The notes beneath the pieces are model-generated. The model saw only the letters and a list, made by a program, of their open reading frames with translations. It had not been told where the DNA came from and did no database searches. Positions 35,396 to 47,141 of a stretch of 64,000 bases of DNA are shown here, one piece after another. How positions within the stretch are numbered: the first letter of the stretch is position 1; each line of letters begins with the position of its first letter. The translations under genes and the position numbers were made by a program. The stretch is from Rhodamnia argentea (Eukaryota; Streptophyta; Magnoliopsida; Myrtales; Myrtaceae): positions 23,159,095 to 23,223,094 of the forward strand of contig NC_063160.1 of assembly GCF_020921035.1 (NCBI RefSeq), written 5' to 3'.

Positions 35396-37501
35396 AAATT
35401 GTCGAAAAAGGCTTAAACTTATTGTATTTTTGTCAATTCGAGTCATAAATTTTTTTGTGCCAATTTAGTCATAAACCTCTTGTATTTGTACTAGTTCATT
35501 CTATCCGATCAATTTTGACCGGCCGACGCCGACGTGGACGCCGATCGGTACAGGACGGGGTAATTTTTTAATTTTACTTTTTTTTTTAATTTTTTCCTTT
35601 TTTTCTTGTTCTGGTTCATGTCCAACCTTCGACCTTCTTCCTCTGGTTCATCTTGTTTCTTCGGATTTTCTTCGTCCACCAAGGCTCGCCGGTGCCACAG
35701 TCAGCTGGGCGAGGCCGACCTCGACATCCGATGGGTCTAGCCGAACGATAATTTTTCTCTCGAGAAAGCGTGTATAAATAGATTTGGCAAAGATGGTTTT
35801 TTTCGCAGGCTTAACTTTTTCGGGTAAGACGTCAGAGACCGTGAAATTTATATTTGAAAATGCGCGCTTTATATTCGCTATACAGTGATATACTCGGTAG
35901 AAGACAATCGAGCTCGTGATGGACGGTCCACTGTTTGGCCAGACTGAAGAATGGCTGGTGGGGCGCGAGGGGGAGTGGGGGACGGCGCCAGGCTGTCGTG
36001 TTCGAATGGCTGGATCCGCAGACTGTACTTTGCGACTCTCTTTCGGACAGTGAGATGCTCGGACCGCGACCTTTTCCCACACGTGGGCGCATCACACAAT
36101 CAACTTTTTTTTTTTCCTTTTTCTCTTTCCTTTTTCGTACGTACATATTTTAGCTCTAATTTTACCTAACGTTTATAATCACATCGCTCCAATTGGTTAG
36201 AGCTGACGAATTCGTGCGAGCCGCTCAGCAAACCGACGTGCAATTGCTTTTCTTTCTGCCATTGCACGTTACCGGTCACGTCGGAGTGAAACAAAAAAAA
36301 AAAAAAAAACTTTATGGGTCGCGGGATTTCTGAACACAAGCCGTGAGCTCGGAATTCTGTTTAGGCTCTCGTCGGTCGCGACGGATGCGTCGCCCTCGAT
36401 TAATTTGATCCGGAGAGGTTCAACGAGCCGTGATAGGATGGGTTTAGAATAAAGAAAGCATTTGAATGGGAAAAAGCCAGATAGATTTGAAAATTCCGAT
36501 TTGACATGTCGAAGAAGAAGAACATTATACAAATGGAAGAGACCGGAAGTGGAGTGTTATCCTCGATTAACAAAGACACAGCAGCCAGCCACCAACAAAT
36601 TTCCACAAAAGAAGGACAAACAGAGAAAATGGAAGGTAGGGACTCCAAAATCAAACTCCCCATTTTTTTTTCCCATCTTTTCAATCATTCAAAAGAAGAA
36701 GAAGAAGAGAGAGAGAGAGAGCTTTGATGTTTGGGGAAACCGACCAATCAGGAGCGAGCAACTGATCCAATCGGTGTCTACTGTCCCGTGCTTTTGCCCC
36801 CTTTTAGGACCGTGTGATCCGATCAGGGGCAAACCACATGGTCGGACCAACGCTGCCGTCCGGAGAAAATGTCGCCAGACATGGAATACATTATTTCCAC
36901 GGGAATCCACCACGTGGGGGGTAAAACGTGGGGAATGATAGCAGGCAACTACACCTAAAGTCAATTCAAGTCCCCTCTAAGATAATTCTTCTTTTTAAAC
37001 TGCTATCCCAAATTAAAAAACTACTGTCCGACCCAAAAAAAAAAAAAAAGAAAAGAAAGAAACTGCTATCCCATTTTTTTTTTTAAAAAAAGCTACTATC
37101 TCATTGAAACATTAATTTTCATGATTAGCAATGTCCATCCAACCTTTTGTTGATTTATTCATGAAAAATCTTCCATTCGATGATCAAGATCGACGGTTAT
37201 TTCGATCATAAATCCACACATCATCAATGCGTGTTTTGGATAAAATACTCATTAATTGAAAAATCGCGAGGTCATAAACAATGATAATACTATCGGACTA
37301 TCTTCCTTTATTCGTGTAACTACGACACTACAACTATACCCATCAAGTTTGCTTTGGTGAATCCTATACGATATTTAAGGCAAACGTCTATCCAAAAGTA
37401 AAAAGGAAAATCTCACGATGCGAGCCAACTTCTCTGATAAATCCTCGCAGGCAACACGTCCCACAATTATTCGTTTCATATTCAGGCACATGCTTTGAAA
37501 C
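35396..37501. other. Repeat remnants and CYP94 5' flank
   Basis: At about 35400-35720, AATTTAGTCATAAACCT-type units followed by a GC patch (GGCTCGCC, GGGCGAGGCCGACCTCG) resemble one half of the element at 48574-49675. No gene was recognised between 35720 and 37501. TATTTAA at about 37371-37377 lies 125 bp before the CYP94 ATG and could serve as a TATA box. Confidence 0.4.
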
Positions 37502-39028
37502 ATGGAACAAGAAGCACTTCCGCCGTTTCTGCCTCTGCACCTCCTCTTCCTCCTCGCTCTCTTCCTCCTCCTCTTCCACAGGCTCGCCCGCGATCTCCGG
37601 CGAGCGGCCAAGGTCCCTGGCGGCCGCGCCCTCACAAGCTACCCCGTCGTCGGGTGCTTGTTTTCCTTCTACCAGAACCGCCGCCGCCTCCTGGAATGGT
37701 ATACGGAGCTCCTCGGCCAGTCGCCGACCCAGACTATCGTCGTGCGGCGGCTCGGCGCCCGCCGCACAGTCGTGACGGCGAGCCCCGAGAACGTCGAGCA
37801 CATCCTCCGGACGAACTTCCACAACTTCCCCAAGGGCAAGCCGTTCACGGAGATCCTCGGCGACTTCCTCGGCCGCGGCATCTTCAACGTCGACGGCGAG
37901 CTGTGGCGGAGCCAGCGCAAGCTCGCGAGTCACGAGTTCAGCGTCAAGTCGTTGCGAGACTACGCGGCGACGACCCTGAAGGAGGTGGTGAACGACCGGC
38001 TAATGCCAGTCCTTGAGTCGCTGTCTGCGGAGAGGAGGACGGTTGACTTGCAGGAGCTGCTGAAACGGCTCTCCTTCAACATGATTTGCAGAGTCTCGCT
38101 CGGGACTGAGGTTTGCTCTCTCGAACCTTCCCTGCCTGAGTCTCCGCTCGCCAGAGCCTTCGACATTTCGTCAGCGATCTGCGCGCGCCGTGGAGCCGCG
38201 CCTGTATCAGCGATTTGGAGGATCAAGAGGCGGCTCGGAGTCGGATCGGAGCGCGAGCTGAAGCAGGCTGTGGATGAGGTTCACGCGAGTATTACTCAGT
38301 TGATTCAAGATCGAGTGGAGCGAATCGTCGAAACAGGGGATCGCAGCTCAAGCAGTCAGACCGATCTCTTGTCGCGCCTAGTGTCAGCGGGCTATGGCGA
38401 GGAAGTGATCCGAGACATGGTGATCAGCTTCATAATGGCCGGGCGAGACACGACCTCGGCTGCGATGACGTGGCTCTTCTGGATGCTCTCACGGAGCCAG
38501 GAGGCGGAGCGGGAGCTGATCGGGGAAGTTGACAGCGCCGTGGGGGAGCTGGACTACGACTCGCTGAAGGAGCTCAAGTTCCTGAGCGCGTGCCTGTGCG
38601 AGGCGATGAGGCTGTACCCGCCGGTCGCGTGGGACTCGAAGCACGCCGTCAGCGACGACGTCTTGCCGGATGGGACCCCGATCCGAGCTGGGGACAGAGT
38701 GACGTACTTCCCTTACGGGATGGGGAGGATGGAGGCGATCTGGGGGCGAGATCGGCTCGAGTTCAAGCCGGGCCGGTGGCTCGAGGGAACCGATGGGAAG
38801 CACGGAGGGGAGCTAAAGAAGATGTGTCCATACAGGTTCCCGGTTTTCCAGGCCGGCCCGAGGGACTGCATTGGGAAGGAGATGGCGTTTATGCAGATGA
38901 AGTACGTGGTGGCCTCGGTGCTGCGCCGTTTCGAGATCAGACCTGTCGATAGGGACGACCCCGTGTTCGTGCCTCTCTTGACGGCCCACATGGCCGGCGG
39001 GTTACCGGTTCAGATCCGCAAGAGATAA
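37502..39028 (+). CDS. Cytochrome P450, CYP94 family (fatty acid or jasmonoyl-isoleucine omega-hydroxylase type)
   Basis: ER-anchored monooxygenase, 508 residues, intronless. The N-terminal hydrophobic anchor (LHLLFLLALFLLLF) is followed by the CYP94 hallmark NFPKGKPFTEILGDFLG and RGIFNVDGELWRSQRKLASHEF. The I-helix is AGRDTT (313-318). The K-helix ExxR is E367-R370 (EAMR), with FKPGRWL in the PERF region. The heme loop FQAGPRDCIG has the cysteine thiolate at C456. Clan 86 enzymes hydroxylate the omega end of fatty acids; CYP94B and CYP94C members oxidise jasmonoyl-isoleucine. By eye the sequence is nearer CYP94A/B than 94C or 94D, but the subfamily is not certain. GC-rich, stands alone within repeat-rich DNA, and is not a member of the recalled Arabidopsis block. 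Confidence 0.95.
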   Translation: MEQEALPPFLPLHLLFLLALFLLLFHRLARDLRRAAKVPGGRALTSYPVVGCLFSFYQNRRRLLEWYTELLGQSPTQTIVVRRLGARRTVVTASPENVEHILRTNFHNFPKGKPFTEILGDFLGRGIFNVDGELWRSQRKLASHEFSVKSLRDYAATTLKEVVNDRLMPVLESLSAERRTVDLQELLKRLSFNMICRVSLGTEVCSLEPSLPESPLARAFDISSAICARRGAAPVSAIWRIKRRLGVGSERELKQAVDEVHASITQLIQDRVERIVETGDRSSSSQTDLLSRLVSAGYGEEVIRDMVISFIMAGRDTTSAAMTWLFWMLSRSQEAERELIGEVDSAVGELDYDSLKELKFLSACLCEAMRLYPPVAWDSKHAVSDDVLPDGTPIRAGDRVTYFPYGMGRMEAIWGRDRLEFKPGRWLEGTDGKHGGELKKMCPYRFPVFQAGPRDCIGKEMAFMQMKYVVASVLRRFEIRPVDRDDPVFVPLLTAHMAGGLPVQIRKR

Positions 39029-39959
39029 CGCCGGATCACGGCTTTGCCTACGAGCCATTGACTCTGAGAATGTGTGATCTTTTGGGGGGTCAACCACAAG
39101 AATGGTGTCAATTTTTTCTGTTGTATATACCAAGGGAAGGAAAGGGACCGACCGATTGCTATGATCAAGGTCACTTTTTTGCCAAAGTTCTTTGGCACTT
39201 TCCTGATGTTTCGGCCAAAAGTAAGATTTGCCCATTACGGCTCAAATTGGCCATGATCAATAAAGAAGGGGGTGATACGCATGTGGCGAATGTGATCCAG
39301 ATGACACAAAACAAATGCGGGAGACATTCGGAATCCTGTGCATCTTGAACTTTTCGTCCGAATTGTTTAATCGGTACACATCACGTGAAGATTTGTAGTT
39401 CAAGCTGAGTTTGTTCGTCCGAAGCAAACATCGAGATCGGTGGCCTGAAAGAGAAGCAACATCTCGATTGGCTCTCCTATATTATATCCATCCTTCATCT
39501 TTGATCGTTTAACCGATGAATCAAAAGCTATGTAAACAGATTGCGTGAAATATAGGGGAAAGCATATTCAAGGATTGTTACTTGCGTACTTTGAAAGTGT
39601 AATTGCTAAAAAAGTAATTTTTATAGACCATCTGTAGCAGCCATAGCTATAGCTCTAACTCGATTATTTCCTTTGTCTCTTGCAATGGTTGTATGGGGGT
39701 GAAATATAGGAAACGGCACGTTCGGTTTTTGTTTTTTTTTTTGTTTTTTTTATTTAGGGTAAAGACCCACTTTGATCGAATATGTTGTGAGAGCGGACAA
39801 GATGAGCGCAAGCTACAGTTCGGAATTATTCATTGTCGCGATGCAAGAATCGAGCATGTACAGTCTCTTAATAAATTCAAGATCCTGTTTTTTAGGGCCC
39901 GCATGAAAATATTTGAGAAATTACATTTCTATGCCAGAAGCTCATCCGACAGAGAAATG
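39029..39959. other. CYP94 3' flank
   Basis: Likely 3' UTR, then AT-rich spacer with a T-run at 39727-39752. No further gene. Confidence 0.4.
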
Positions 39960-40495
39960 TGTTTGATAAAAACTTAATCGAAGTAAAAATCCGTTTGATA
40001 AAAAAATTGACTTTTGATAGGATTTTTCACTGCTGGTAAGATTTTACACTTCTGATAGGATTTTTGGTCAATTTATTCTGGACCACACCGACTTCCACCG
40101 ACTAGCGTTGTCGCGATCGCCGTCGGCCGACCACGACCATCGCGGCTGCCGGCCACGGACCGCCGCCCGCCCATCGCCGCCGGCCGCCGACCAACTCCGT
40201 TGACCACCGTTGCCGCCTACTGTCGCCGACCACCGTTGCCGCCTACCGCCGCCATCGCTAGCCGCCGCTTCCGCCCACCGCCTCCGCCATCAATCACCAC
40301 CGTCAAAGATTTTATTAATAATGTTTCAAAAGTAAAAATTTTCAATCGTTATCAAACTAACGAATTTTTCTAATCAAAAGTCAATCTGAAGTAAAAGTAG
40401 AAAAATCAACTTCTACTTTTGAGGAGAAGTAGATAAGTCAATTTCTGATCAAAAGTTGATTTCTTGTAGAAAAGTGTTATCATACTCACCCTTAG
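39960..40495. mobile_element. Degraded TIR element containing a CCG-rich low-complexity block
   Basis: The right end (AAGTGTTATCATACTCACCC) and internal ATCAACTTTTGATC-like words match the small element at 41010-41230. The left edge is unclear. The middle, about 40085-40310, is a C-rich tract of CCG, GCC and ACC triplets with an imperfect tandem unit (ACCACCGTTGCCGCCTAC). Confidence 0.45.
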
Positions 40496-41009
40496 CTATC
40501 GCGTCATGTGTATGGAGTCGATGTTCTGTGTTCTTGTGTTGAATCTATTCTATTCCGTGTACATTTTGGGGATCGATTTCTGTCGATAGTTATTTCGATG
40601 ATGGTGGAGGATGCTTGGATGCTGAGAAACGCTAAAACTACAAAGGGTTAACATAACGCTGCTTATCCAGAACAGCAAGGCAAAGTCAATATCGACGTGC
40701 ATGCATGCGTGGAAGCATCATTTCACGTCCAGTCCTTTCATTCGAAAGTTCGGGCCTTTGGGACGATTCAAATGATGCACGAGCCTAATCGCCGGCACGA
40801 TTCCGCAAGCGCGTTAATCTCCGACCGGATGTTTAAAGAATGGGCTTTTGCTGGCAGTGACTTTAAGAGTAATCACATATCTCGGATCATAAATTCTTAA
40901 ATGAGTGAACCGCAATAGATAATGATCTCTTAGTGAATTAAGAACGGTCACATGATCATATCTCATATCTTTTAATAGGCCGCGTGAAAGTGAGTTGATC
41001 GTTGACATT
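40496..41009. other. Gene-free spacer
   Basis: Nothing supportable was seen in this stretch. Confidence 0.35.
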
Positions 41010-41230
41010 CAGGGCACGCTTGGCAATACTTTTGTTTTAAAAATCAACTTTAGATCATAAGTTATTTTTTCTACTTCTACTTACGAACATAAGTTGATTT
41101 TTCTACTTTTTGACAAAAATAAAGTGACTCCAAAAGTAAAAAAATGAAGTTGTGTAATCAAACGGATTTCTACTCTAAAAGCACATCTAGAGTATACAAT
41201 TCTAATCCAAAAGTGTTATCATGCATATTT
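41010..41230. mobile_element. Small MITE
   Basis: The left end GCACGCTTGGCAATACTTTTG and the right end, reading ATGCATGATAACACTTTTGG on the other strand, form imperfect TIRs. The interior repeats AAGTTGATTTTTCTACTTTT motifs. Confidence 0.5.
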
Positions 41231-41730
41231 TATCGGTGGCTATTGGTCATGCTGCGTATGATATATAGTAGCCACCGGCGAGAGCCTGGTCAATGACGAG
41301 GTTTGTTGATGGCATGCAAAGGGTAAAAGGGAAACAAGAAAAAGAAATAAGGAAAAAGAAAAAAACCCATAAGTTTTTAAGAAAATGTAATAATTGTTCA
41401 CGCCAACATCGTCTACACCACGTATAATGCCGGGTACCGACTAGACAATTACGTCGGTAATTTCCGGTCAAATTAGTAATTTGTCAAAAGGTTTATGACT
41501 AAATTGGCAATCATCAAAATGCTCGGGACTAAATCGACATAACTAAAAGGTTTAAGATTAAATTGAAAATCGTCAAAAGGTTTAAAATTGAATCGATACA
41601 ATTAAAAGGCTCAAAACTGAACTAATCAATGTACCATATGTTTAAATTTTTTTGCACAAATTTCCCTTATGTAGCTATATAGATGGTAGTTATTAAAGTT
41701 CATCAATATTGTTCATGAGAAGTTACTTTT
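41231..41730. mobile_element. MULE-end-like repeat (one side only)
   Basis: At about 41430-41670, units of ACTAAATCGACA / TTAAAAGGTTTAAGATTAAATTG type recur. They match the terminal repeat units of the element at 48574-49675 and the half element at 35400. No partner terminus in the right place was found. Confidence 0.4.
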
Positions 41731-42408
41731 AGGGCTTGTTTGACAACGATTCCAATTCTCCGATTCTATTTTCCAAAACAAAAAAGGATGATAAATATGT
41801 TTGGTAACTTAAATGATTTTGATTTTGATTTTATTTTCGAGAATAGTTTTGGAGCAAAACAAGAATAAAAAAAGAGAGTTGATTATGGAAAAAAAAATCA
41901 TTTTTGAGAATCACAAAAAAGAATAAAGCCTCAGTTCATATTAAGTCCATGTGGACTTCTGAACTTAAAAACAATTAAATTTTGATTTGAAAAATCACTA
42001 ACAACTAATTTTTTAAATAAAATTTTTTAAAAATTAAATTTAAAATTAAGCTTAAAAATTTAACAAAAAAGATACATTTTTTTAAAAAGTTGGGGGAATT
42101 AAAAATGGGTGGCAATTTTAAAAAATTTTAAATTTTTTTTAAGTTATAATTTTGAAAAAAATTTGAAAAAAAAAAAAATAATTTAAAAAGAGATGAAAAA
42201 TCCTAAAAAAATAATTATCGCCACTTGGTTGTTCTTAGGAACATAAATTTTGTGTATTATCAAACGCGTTTCTATTCTGATAGCAGAAATTTTATGTAAT
42301 TACCAAAAGCGCTCCGATTCTCTAAAAATCATCTAGAAAATAGAATCTGAAAATATGATTCTAATAAGTATTATTTTTTTGAATTAGAATCGTTATCAAG
42401 TAAGCTCT
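41731..42408. mobile_element. TIR element related to 16534-17581
   Basis: The left end AGGGCTTGTTTGACAACGATTC pairs with the right end, AGAGCTTACTTGATAACGATTC on the other strand. Internal blocks (ATCATTTTTGAGAATCACA, CAAACGCGTTTCTATTC) are shared with the longer element at 16534-17581. Non-coding. Confidence 0.65.
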
Positions 42409-42719
42409 TAATGTTTGACAAAATTGCTAACTATTGTAAAAATCCGCATCTCACATTTTTTTCTATCACGTTTTTCTTGAGATGATTATAAGGGAACCGA
42501 AAAGCACTTCATGTTTCCCTAACGGTGAAATTTTCACAAAACATTTTGTTCGCACGACTTTCATATCCCTAAATTAATAGTGATTGAACCTATAAATGTA
42601 ACATAATTGACAAGGGTGTCTAAATCAAAAGATTTCATATTGAAAAATTGAAGGTCCACATCTTGAGAACTGGATAGATAAGACTACTAGTTGCTCGATC
42701 ATGACCTTAGCTTTATTGC
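42409..42719. other. AT-rich spacer
   Basis: No gene or structured repeat was recognised. Confidence 0.35.
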
Positions 42720-43640
42720 GAGCCAAAAACCTTAATGGGCAAAGTTAAACACGAGTCTTAGAGAATTCTGAAAAAACGAAGTTCTCTTCTCTTTTCGTTC
42801 CATTAATTTCTTTTTGATAGTTGGTTGGCAGGGTCAATTTCTCGAAGTTCTCTTCTCTTTTCGTTCTATTTTTTTTTTTTCTATAGTTGGTTGGCAGGGT
42901 CAGTTTCTCTTGTTGTTGTCGAGTGCCTGCAATTACACTTATTTCTTCATATGCCTGAAGTCCCATGTTTTCCGTTGGTTAGCAACCAACCGAAGCTCTA
43001 TTTAATTTTTCACGAGTACTATAGGAAGGACTCTCTTTCTATCTGTAGGGAATTGGAAAACAAAGGAAATCATATCACGACTCAAAATCGGCGCTTATAT
43101 GCTATATTAGGAAAATCTCTCTTTTCTCTTCTCATGATTTTGACCTTGATCAGTCTTTTCTATTTCTTTTGTGTTCCATGTTGGGTACAGCAGCTTTCTC
43201 GCTAAATGGGAGAGCGATCTCGTTTTTTTTTGCTAAAGGTGGGATGCGATGTTCTGTTTTCAGATTTGACACGACATTAGATAGGACCAATAGAATGACA
43301 CTTCCGAAAGAATTAGTCAAGCAAGTAAATGATTTCCTATTAGTAAGGGCAGGGTAGGCGGAAAGATTCACTAAGTCAATTCGATAGCTGCTATAGTCCA
43401 AAAGATGAGCAAGGTAAGAAAGTAACTAGTTAGCTCTCGCAGTACGCAAGGTGAATAAAAGCCTTCCTTTCGTCCGAGGGAGTTGACACAATCGAATCTA
43501 CTGTTAGATATAATAGTTATAGAAAGAGCTATTAAGATGTTTGCGTAGAGTAAGGGGCTAGCTGAGAATAAGGGATGAACTCTCAGTCTCAGGATTGGCA
43601 TCAAGCATAGTTAAAAGATCAAGCGCACGAACTGCTCCGG
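42720..43640. other. Possible organelle (mitochondrial) DNA insertion
   Basis: Base composition changes abruptly from the AT-rich neighbours to a balanced, purine-run-rich style typical of plant mitochondrial intergenic DNA (for example AGTAACTAGTTAGCTCTCGC and CCTTCCTTTCGTCCGAGGG). A 66-bp tandem duplication lies at 42777-42909. A plus-strand frame at 42825-43205 with hydrophobic blocks resembles a mitochondrial orf. Identity is inferred from style only. Confidence 0.35.
42777..42909. repeat. 66-bp tandem duplication
   Basis: Two adjacent copies start CGAAGTTCTCTTCTCTTTTCG and end with a TAGTTGGTTGGCAGGGTCA block, at 42777-42842 and 42843-42909. They differ at a few positions and in T-run length. 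Confidence 0.85.
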
Positions 43641-43880
43641 ATTCTGATCATCTATGTGCCGTTGAATTTTTTTTTAATGACGGAGGATTTGATAAGAATT
43701 TCTTAGACAAGATGTCGTTCAATAACAACAGAAACAAAAATAAAACTTTCAAATCCAGGGGCCACGGCATGGATCTCAATCGATCTGCCCGGACCCACTC
43801 GCCACAAATGACCACGGTCTCGTCCGGGACTCGCGAACTCATCCCATCCACAACCCAACACGTCACTCCCTCACTCATCA

Positions 43881-45175
43881 ATGGCTTCCTCTTTGCCCGG
43901 CTTCCTCTCCTTCCTGTTACCCTCCAAAACGCCGCCGCCGCCGCCGCCGCCGGTCCTGTCCCTCTCCACTTCGCCTTCGCCGGCTCCTTCGCAGACCATC
44001 CGACAATCGCGCCGCGAATCCGCTCCTCCAGCGCCCCCGGGCCGAGAGCCTCCGACCTCCGAGTTGTCCTCCGTCATGTGCCCCTCCCTGGCGTACGCCA
44101 ACACCCTCTTCTTCCGGTCGGCGTACAACGTTCAGGTGGTCGTCGCCGACAACGAGCCCGAGGAGCGGCTCCTCAACCGGTTCCGCAGGGAGGTCATGAG
44201 GGCCGGGGTCATCCAGGAGTGCAAGCGGCGCAGGTTCTTCGAGAACTCGCAGGACGAGAAGAAGCGCAAGACTCGCGAGGCCGCGAAGCGCAATCGCAAG
44301 AGGTTTCTCATCCGATCGCCCCTTTTCCGTCAGCTCGTTCATTCGTTGATCTATTCGTAATCGTTTGTCCGTAGAGATGGCCCTGTAGTTCGAGGCCTGA
44401 GTTGTGGGAGGCCATAGATTGTGGCGTTACCTACATTTTTGGGCTCTTAGTGTATAAGTATGGATAAGGAGACACAACTTCTTAATTCTGGCATGAGGGG
44501 TCTTCACTACACGAAAGTCCTAGTTTGCTGGTACAGTGTCTGGCTTCGGCGCAGTTTGTCATATGAAATTAGGATGGTTAATGTTCTTAGTCTGACGATG
44601 ACACTTTCTGCCCTCCCGAAGGAACTCAACTCCCGTAGCTGTCTTTTGTGTGACTCTGAATTTGAGGGGTTAAAGACGATTCATCACCAAAAAGTGTCAC
44701 TACGGATGACAGTATAGGCACTTTGGCATACATGTCTTTTCAAATTGCTGCTGAATATTTCGTGTATTGATCTGCTCGCAAATGCTGTCAGTTGTATCTG
44801 TGACTGAGTGGAAGGGTTCTATATGATAAAATGGAGTATGCCTCATGTCACGAGGAAGTAGGTAAGTATCAAGCTGGTTTTTTTTTTCCTTTCTGCGAAG
44901 TAGTTTTCTTCTTTACCGGTTCCGCTTTCACTTAGCATTTTCGTATTGATTTGTTAATATGTCTTGCATCTCACTTTATGAAAGTATCTGGCATGTTCGT
45001 TTTGCTCATGTTTCTGTTGTCTTCACTCTTTAACTTATGCCTTCCATACTGATGCATATGCAGGCGCCCCTTCTCAAGAGCTGCTTCACAGAACAAGGAC
45101 GAGACCGCTACAAGTAAGAAGAATGATGACGAAGGAGATAACTGGGATCTTCCAGAAGAGGATATTCCCAATTGA
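43881..45175 (+). CDS. Plastid 30S ribosomal protein S21 (bS21c, GHS1-like)
   Basis: Small-subunit ribosomal protein imported into plastids. Exons 43881-44302 and 45064-45175, GT-AG, 534 nt, 177 residues. The N-terminal 70 residues are Ser/Pro-rich with few acidic residues (poly-Pro at about 18-24), consistent with a transit peptide. The bS21 core follows: YNVQVVVADNEPEERLLNRF, RREVMRAGVIQECKRRRFFE, then a basic KKRKTREAAKRNRKR helix that crosses the splice junction. The acidic tail GDNWDLPEEDIPN is a plant addition. ATG 43881 gives the transit peptide its start. Arabidopsis GHS1 (At3g27160) mutants are glucose-hypersensitive with impaired plastids. It lies in the same relative position as GHS1 before CLC-B. 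Confidence 0.93.
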
Positions 45176-47141
45176 TTTACTCTTGCTCTTTCTTGTTTGA
45201 GGACTTCTTGCCTTTGGTTTCAGGAGCTGTTTTGCTTTTTCTATGTTGCGGTAACACCGGTTCTCGAAGTATTGAGTATATTACACCTTTTTGCAGTATA
45301 TATGGTAAATGCGTCCAGTATTGTCGCAAAGTCTCTTCGCTTTAATCACTTCCATTCTGCTTGTACATACGCTATGAGATCTTTGCTTACTGGGAGAACT
45401 GATGAAATTATTCGAAGGTACTCTTGGAATTAGAAGTTGTGAGAAATCGATCTTGATGGGTGATCACTGGACTACACCATTCTCATTGATAACATTCTTT
45501 TCACCCTCAGATTGCACTTGATGAAGCTATCGTTGAACAGTGTTTACAGTATTTTATCAAAGTTATAGCACACATGCTGAGCTGATGCTGGCATTGACCA
45601 TATTGACTACATGATCTTTGGTCTGGTTTCTTCCATGCGTGCCTCTGTATAACATATCCTGTCCTCCCTTATCAGCGTCCTTTGCATTTCTGATCATGAT
45701 ACAGCTCAACTAAGCTATTGGAATCATATTCATATCATTCAAATCTGTCATGGGTGGCGTCATGATTTTGCGAGTGGAACAACAAGATTTCCCTACATAT
45801 AGAGTTTATTTTCAAATGCTCCATAGAATGAGCTATGTCATTCAGCTTGTCAAAGCTGTTTTATGAATTTTCTCCCAGCGTACACCACAATTGCAGGAAA
45901 GATGGAAAATCGTTCCACAAGTTTCTTTTGTCCCGTTTTGACTGATATCTGGCAAGTTGGTACACATTTTAGGAAGCCAGATAGTGTGGCTTAATGATTC
46001 CTGGATGCTTCCTCAGAAAAAGCGTTTCTGCCTTATTTTGGCTATGAAGAGAGCCGGTAGAGTTGACCCCCCTAAAAGAAATGCTGCAGCAATGGTGGTG
46101 TGGATTCATTGTTTCCTTAATGCTTCCTCAGAAAATATGTTGTTTCACCTTGTATTATGTTGTTTATCTTAATTTTATGAAGTCTCTATGTTTGAAGTGC
46201 TGAACAGGCTTGCTTGGTACATATTTCGCTCATTTGGTTGCTTAAAGAGCAAAATCCATCAAAATAGGCTGAGTCCGAGCATTGGGTATGCAACCCAAGA
46301 AGGTTGACTCGCCCTTCCTGCAGTGTAATCTCCAACGGAGATGATATGAAAACCGGGATGTGATCTTCTTGCCATGTTCCAGTACTTGAAGAGCTAAATG
46401 GATGTGACATTTTTTGAATACTGGTACTGAAGGCAATTGTCATTTCAGGGAGCACGTCAAAGCTCGGGATGGATTCTGGAACCACACAGCATTGAGCTCC
46501 TGCATAAGATAAGGTAAGCTTACATGCACAAGATTGAATTGATTCAAGAGTCAACAGAATTGGTGATGGGTTGAGCTGGAGTCATCATCAACAATCTATA
46601 ATCCAGGTGGTTGGTTTGGGGCTGGACATGGGTTTAACGAGATTCTTCAGCAGCGATGGATACTACACAGAGCGAAAACAAAAGATGGCATTAACATATT
46701 GCAACCAGGGTAGTTGCGCCGGAAAGGAGTGCCGATTAGCAAAGCCAACCGGTTCCGCTTTCTGAACGACCTTGGCCTGACTAGATGGGCAAAATATCAA
46801 TCTTTTGCCCGCTGTTGTTCGTGCGAGCCATGCCTTTCGGACTGTTATTAGGAGTAAATTAGTTGCAGTGCAGAGAACATTGTAATCCGGCCCAAGCGCC
46901 TGTTGCATGAATCTGTAGCTTTCAACAAATCCACATGTGAATCGTGATGATGTCAAAAGAGGAGCTTCCTCTCTGGGCTTAGCAATGCAGGCAGCAAGAA
47001 CGAATGGGCTCGCTGTTAGTGTCAAAATTGGTTGAAGACCCATTTTTCAATTAATATATGATGAGTTGGATCATATATGGATTAGCTAAATTTTGCTAAA
47101 TAAGTTGATATTGTTTGAAGTAACAAAGTTCAATAAATTGA
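45176..47141. other. S21 3' flank and spacer
   Basis: No recognised gene. Two minus-strand frames (46186-46554 and 46663-47043) of 120-127 codons match no family known to me and may be chance or a non-coding transcript. A short direct repeat containing ATGCTTCCTCAGAAAA occurs near 46005-46020 and 46120-46135. Confidence 0.35.

Noticed and set aside
37388-37933. Minus-strand frame opposite CYP94
   Set aside because: Antisense shadow of the P450; E/A/R-rich and without family similarity.
46186-47043. Two consecutive minus-strand frames as a gene
   Set aside because: No family resemblance and no convincing splice structure joining them; kept only as a note in the spacer entry.
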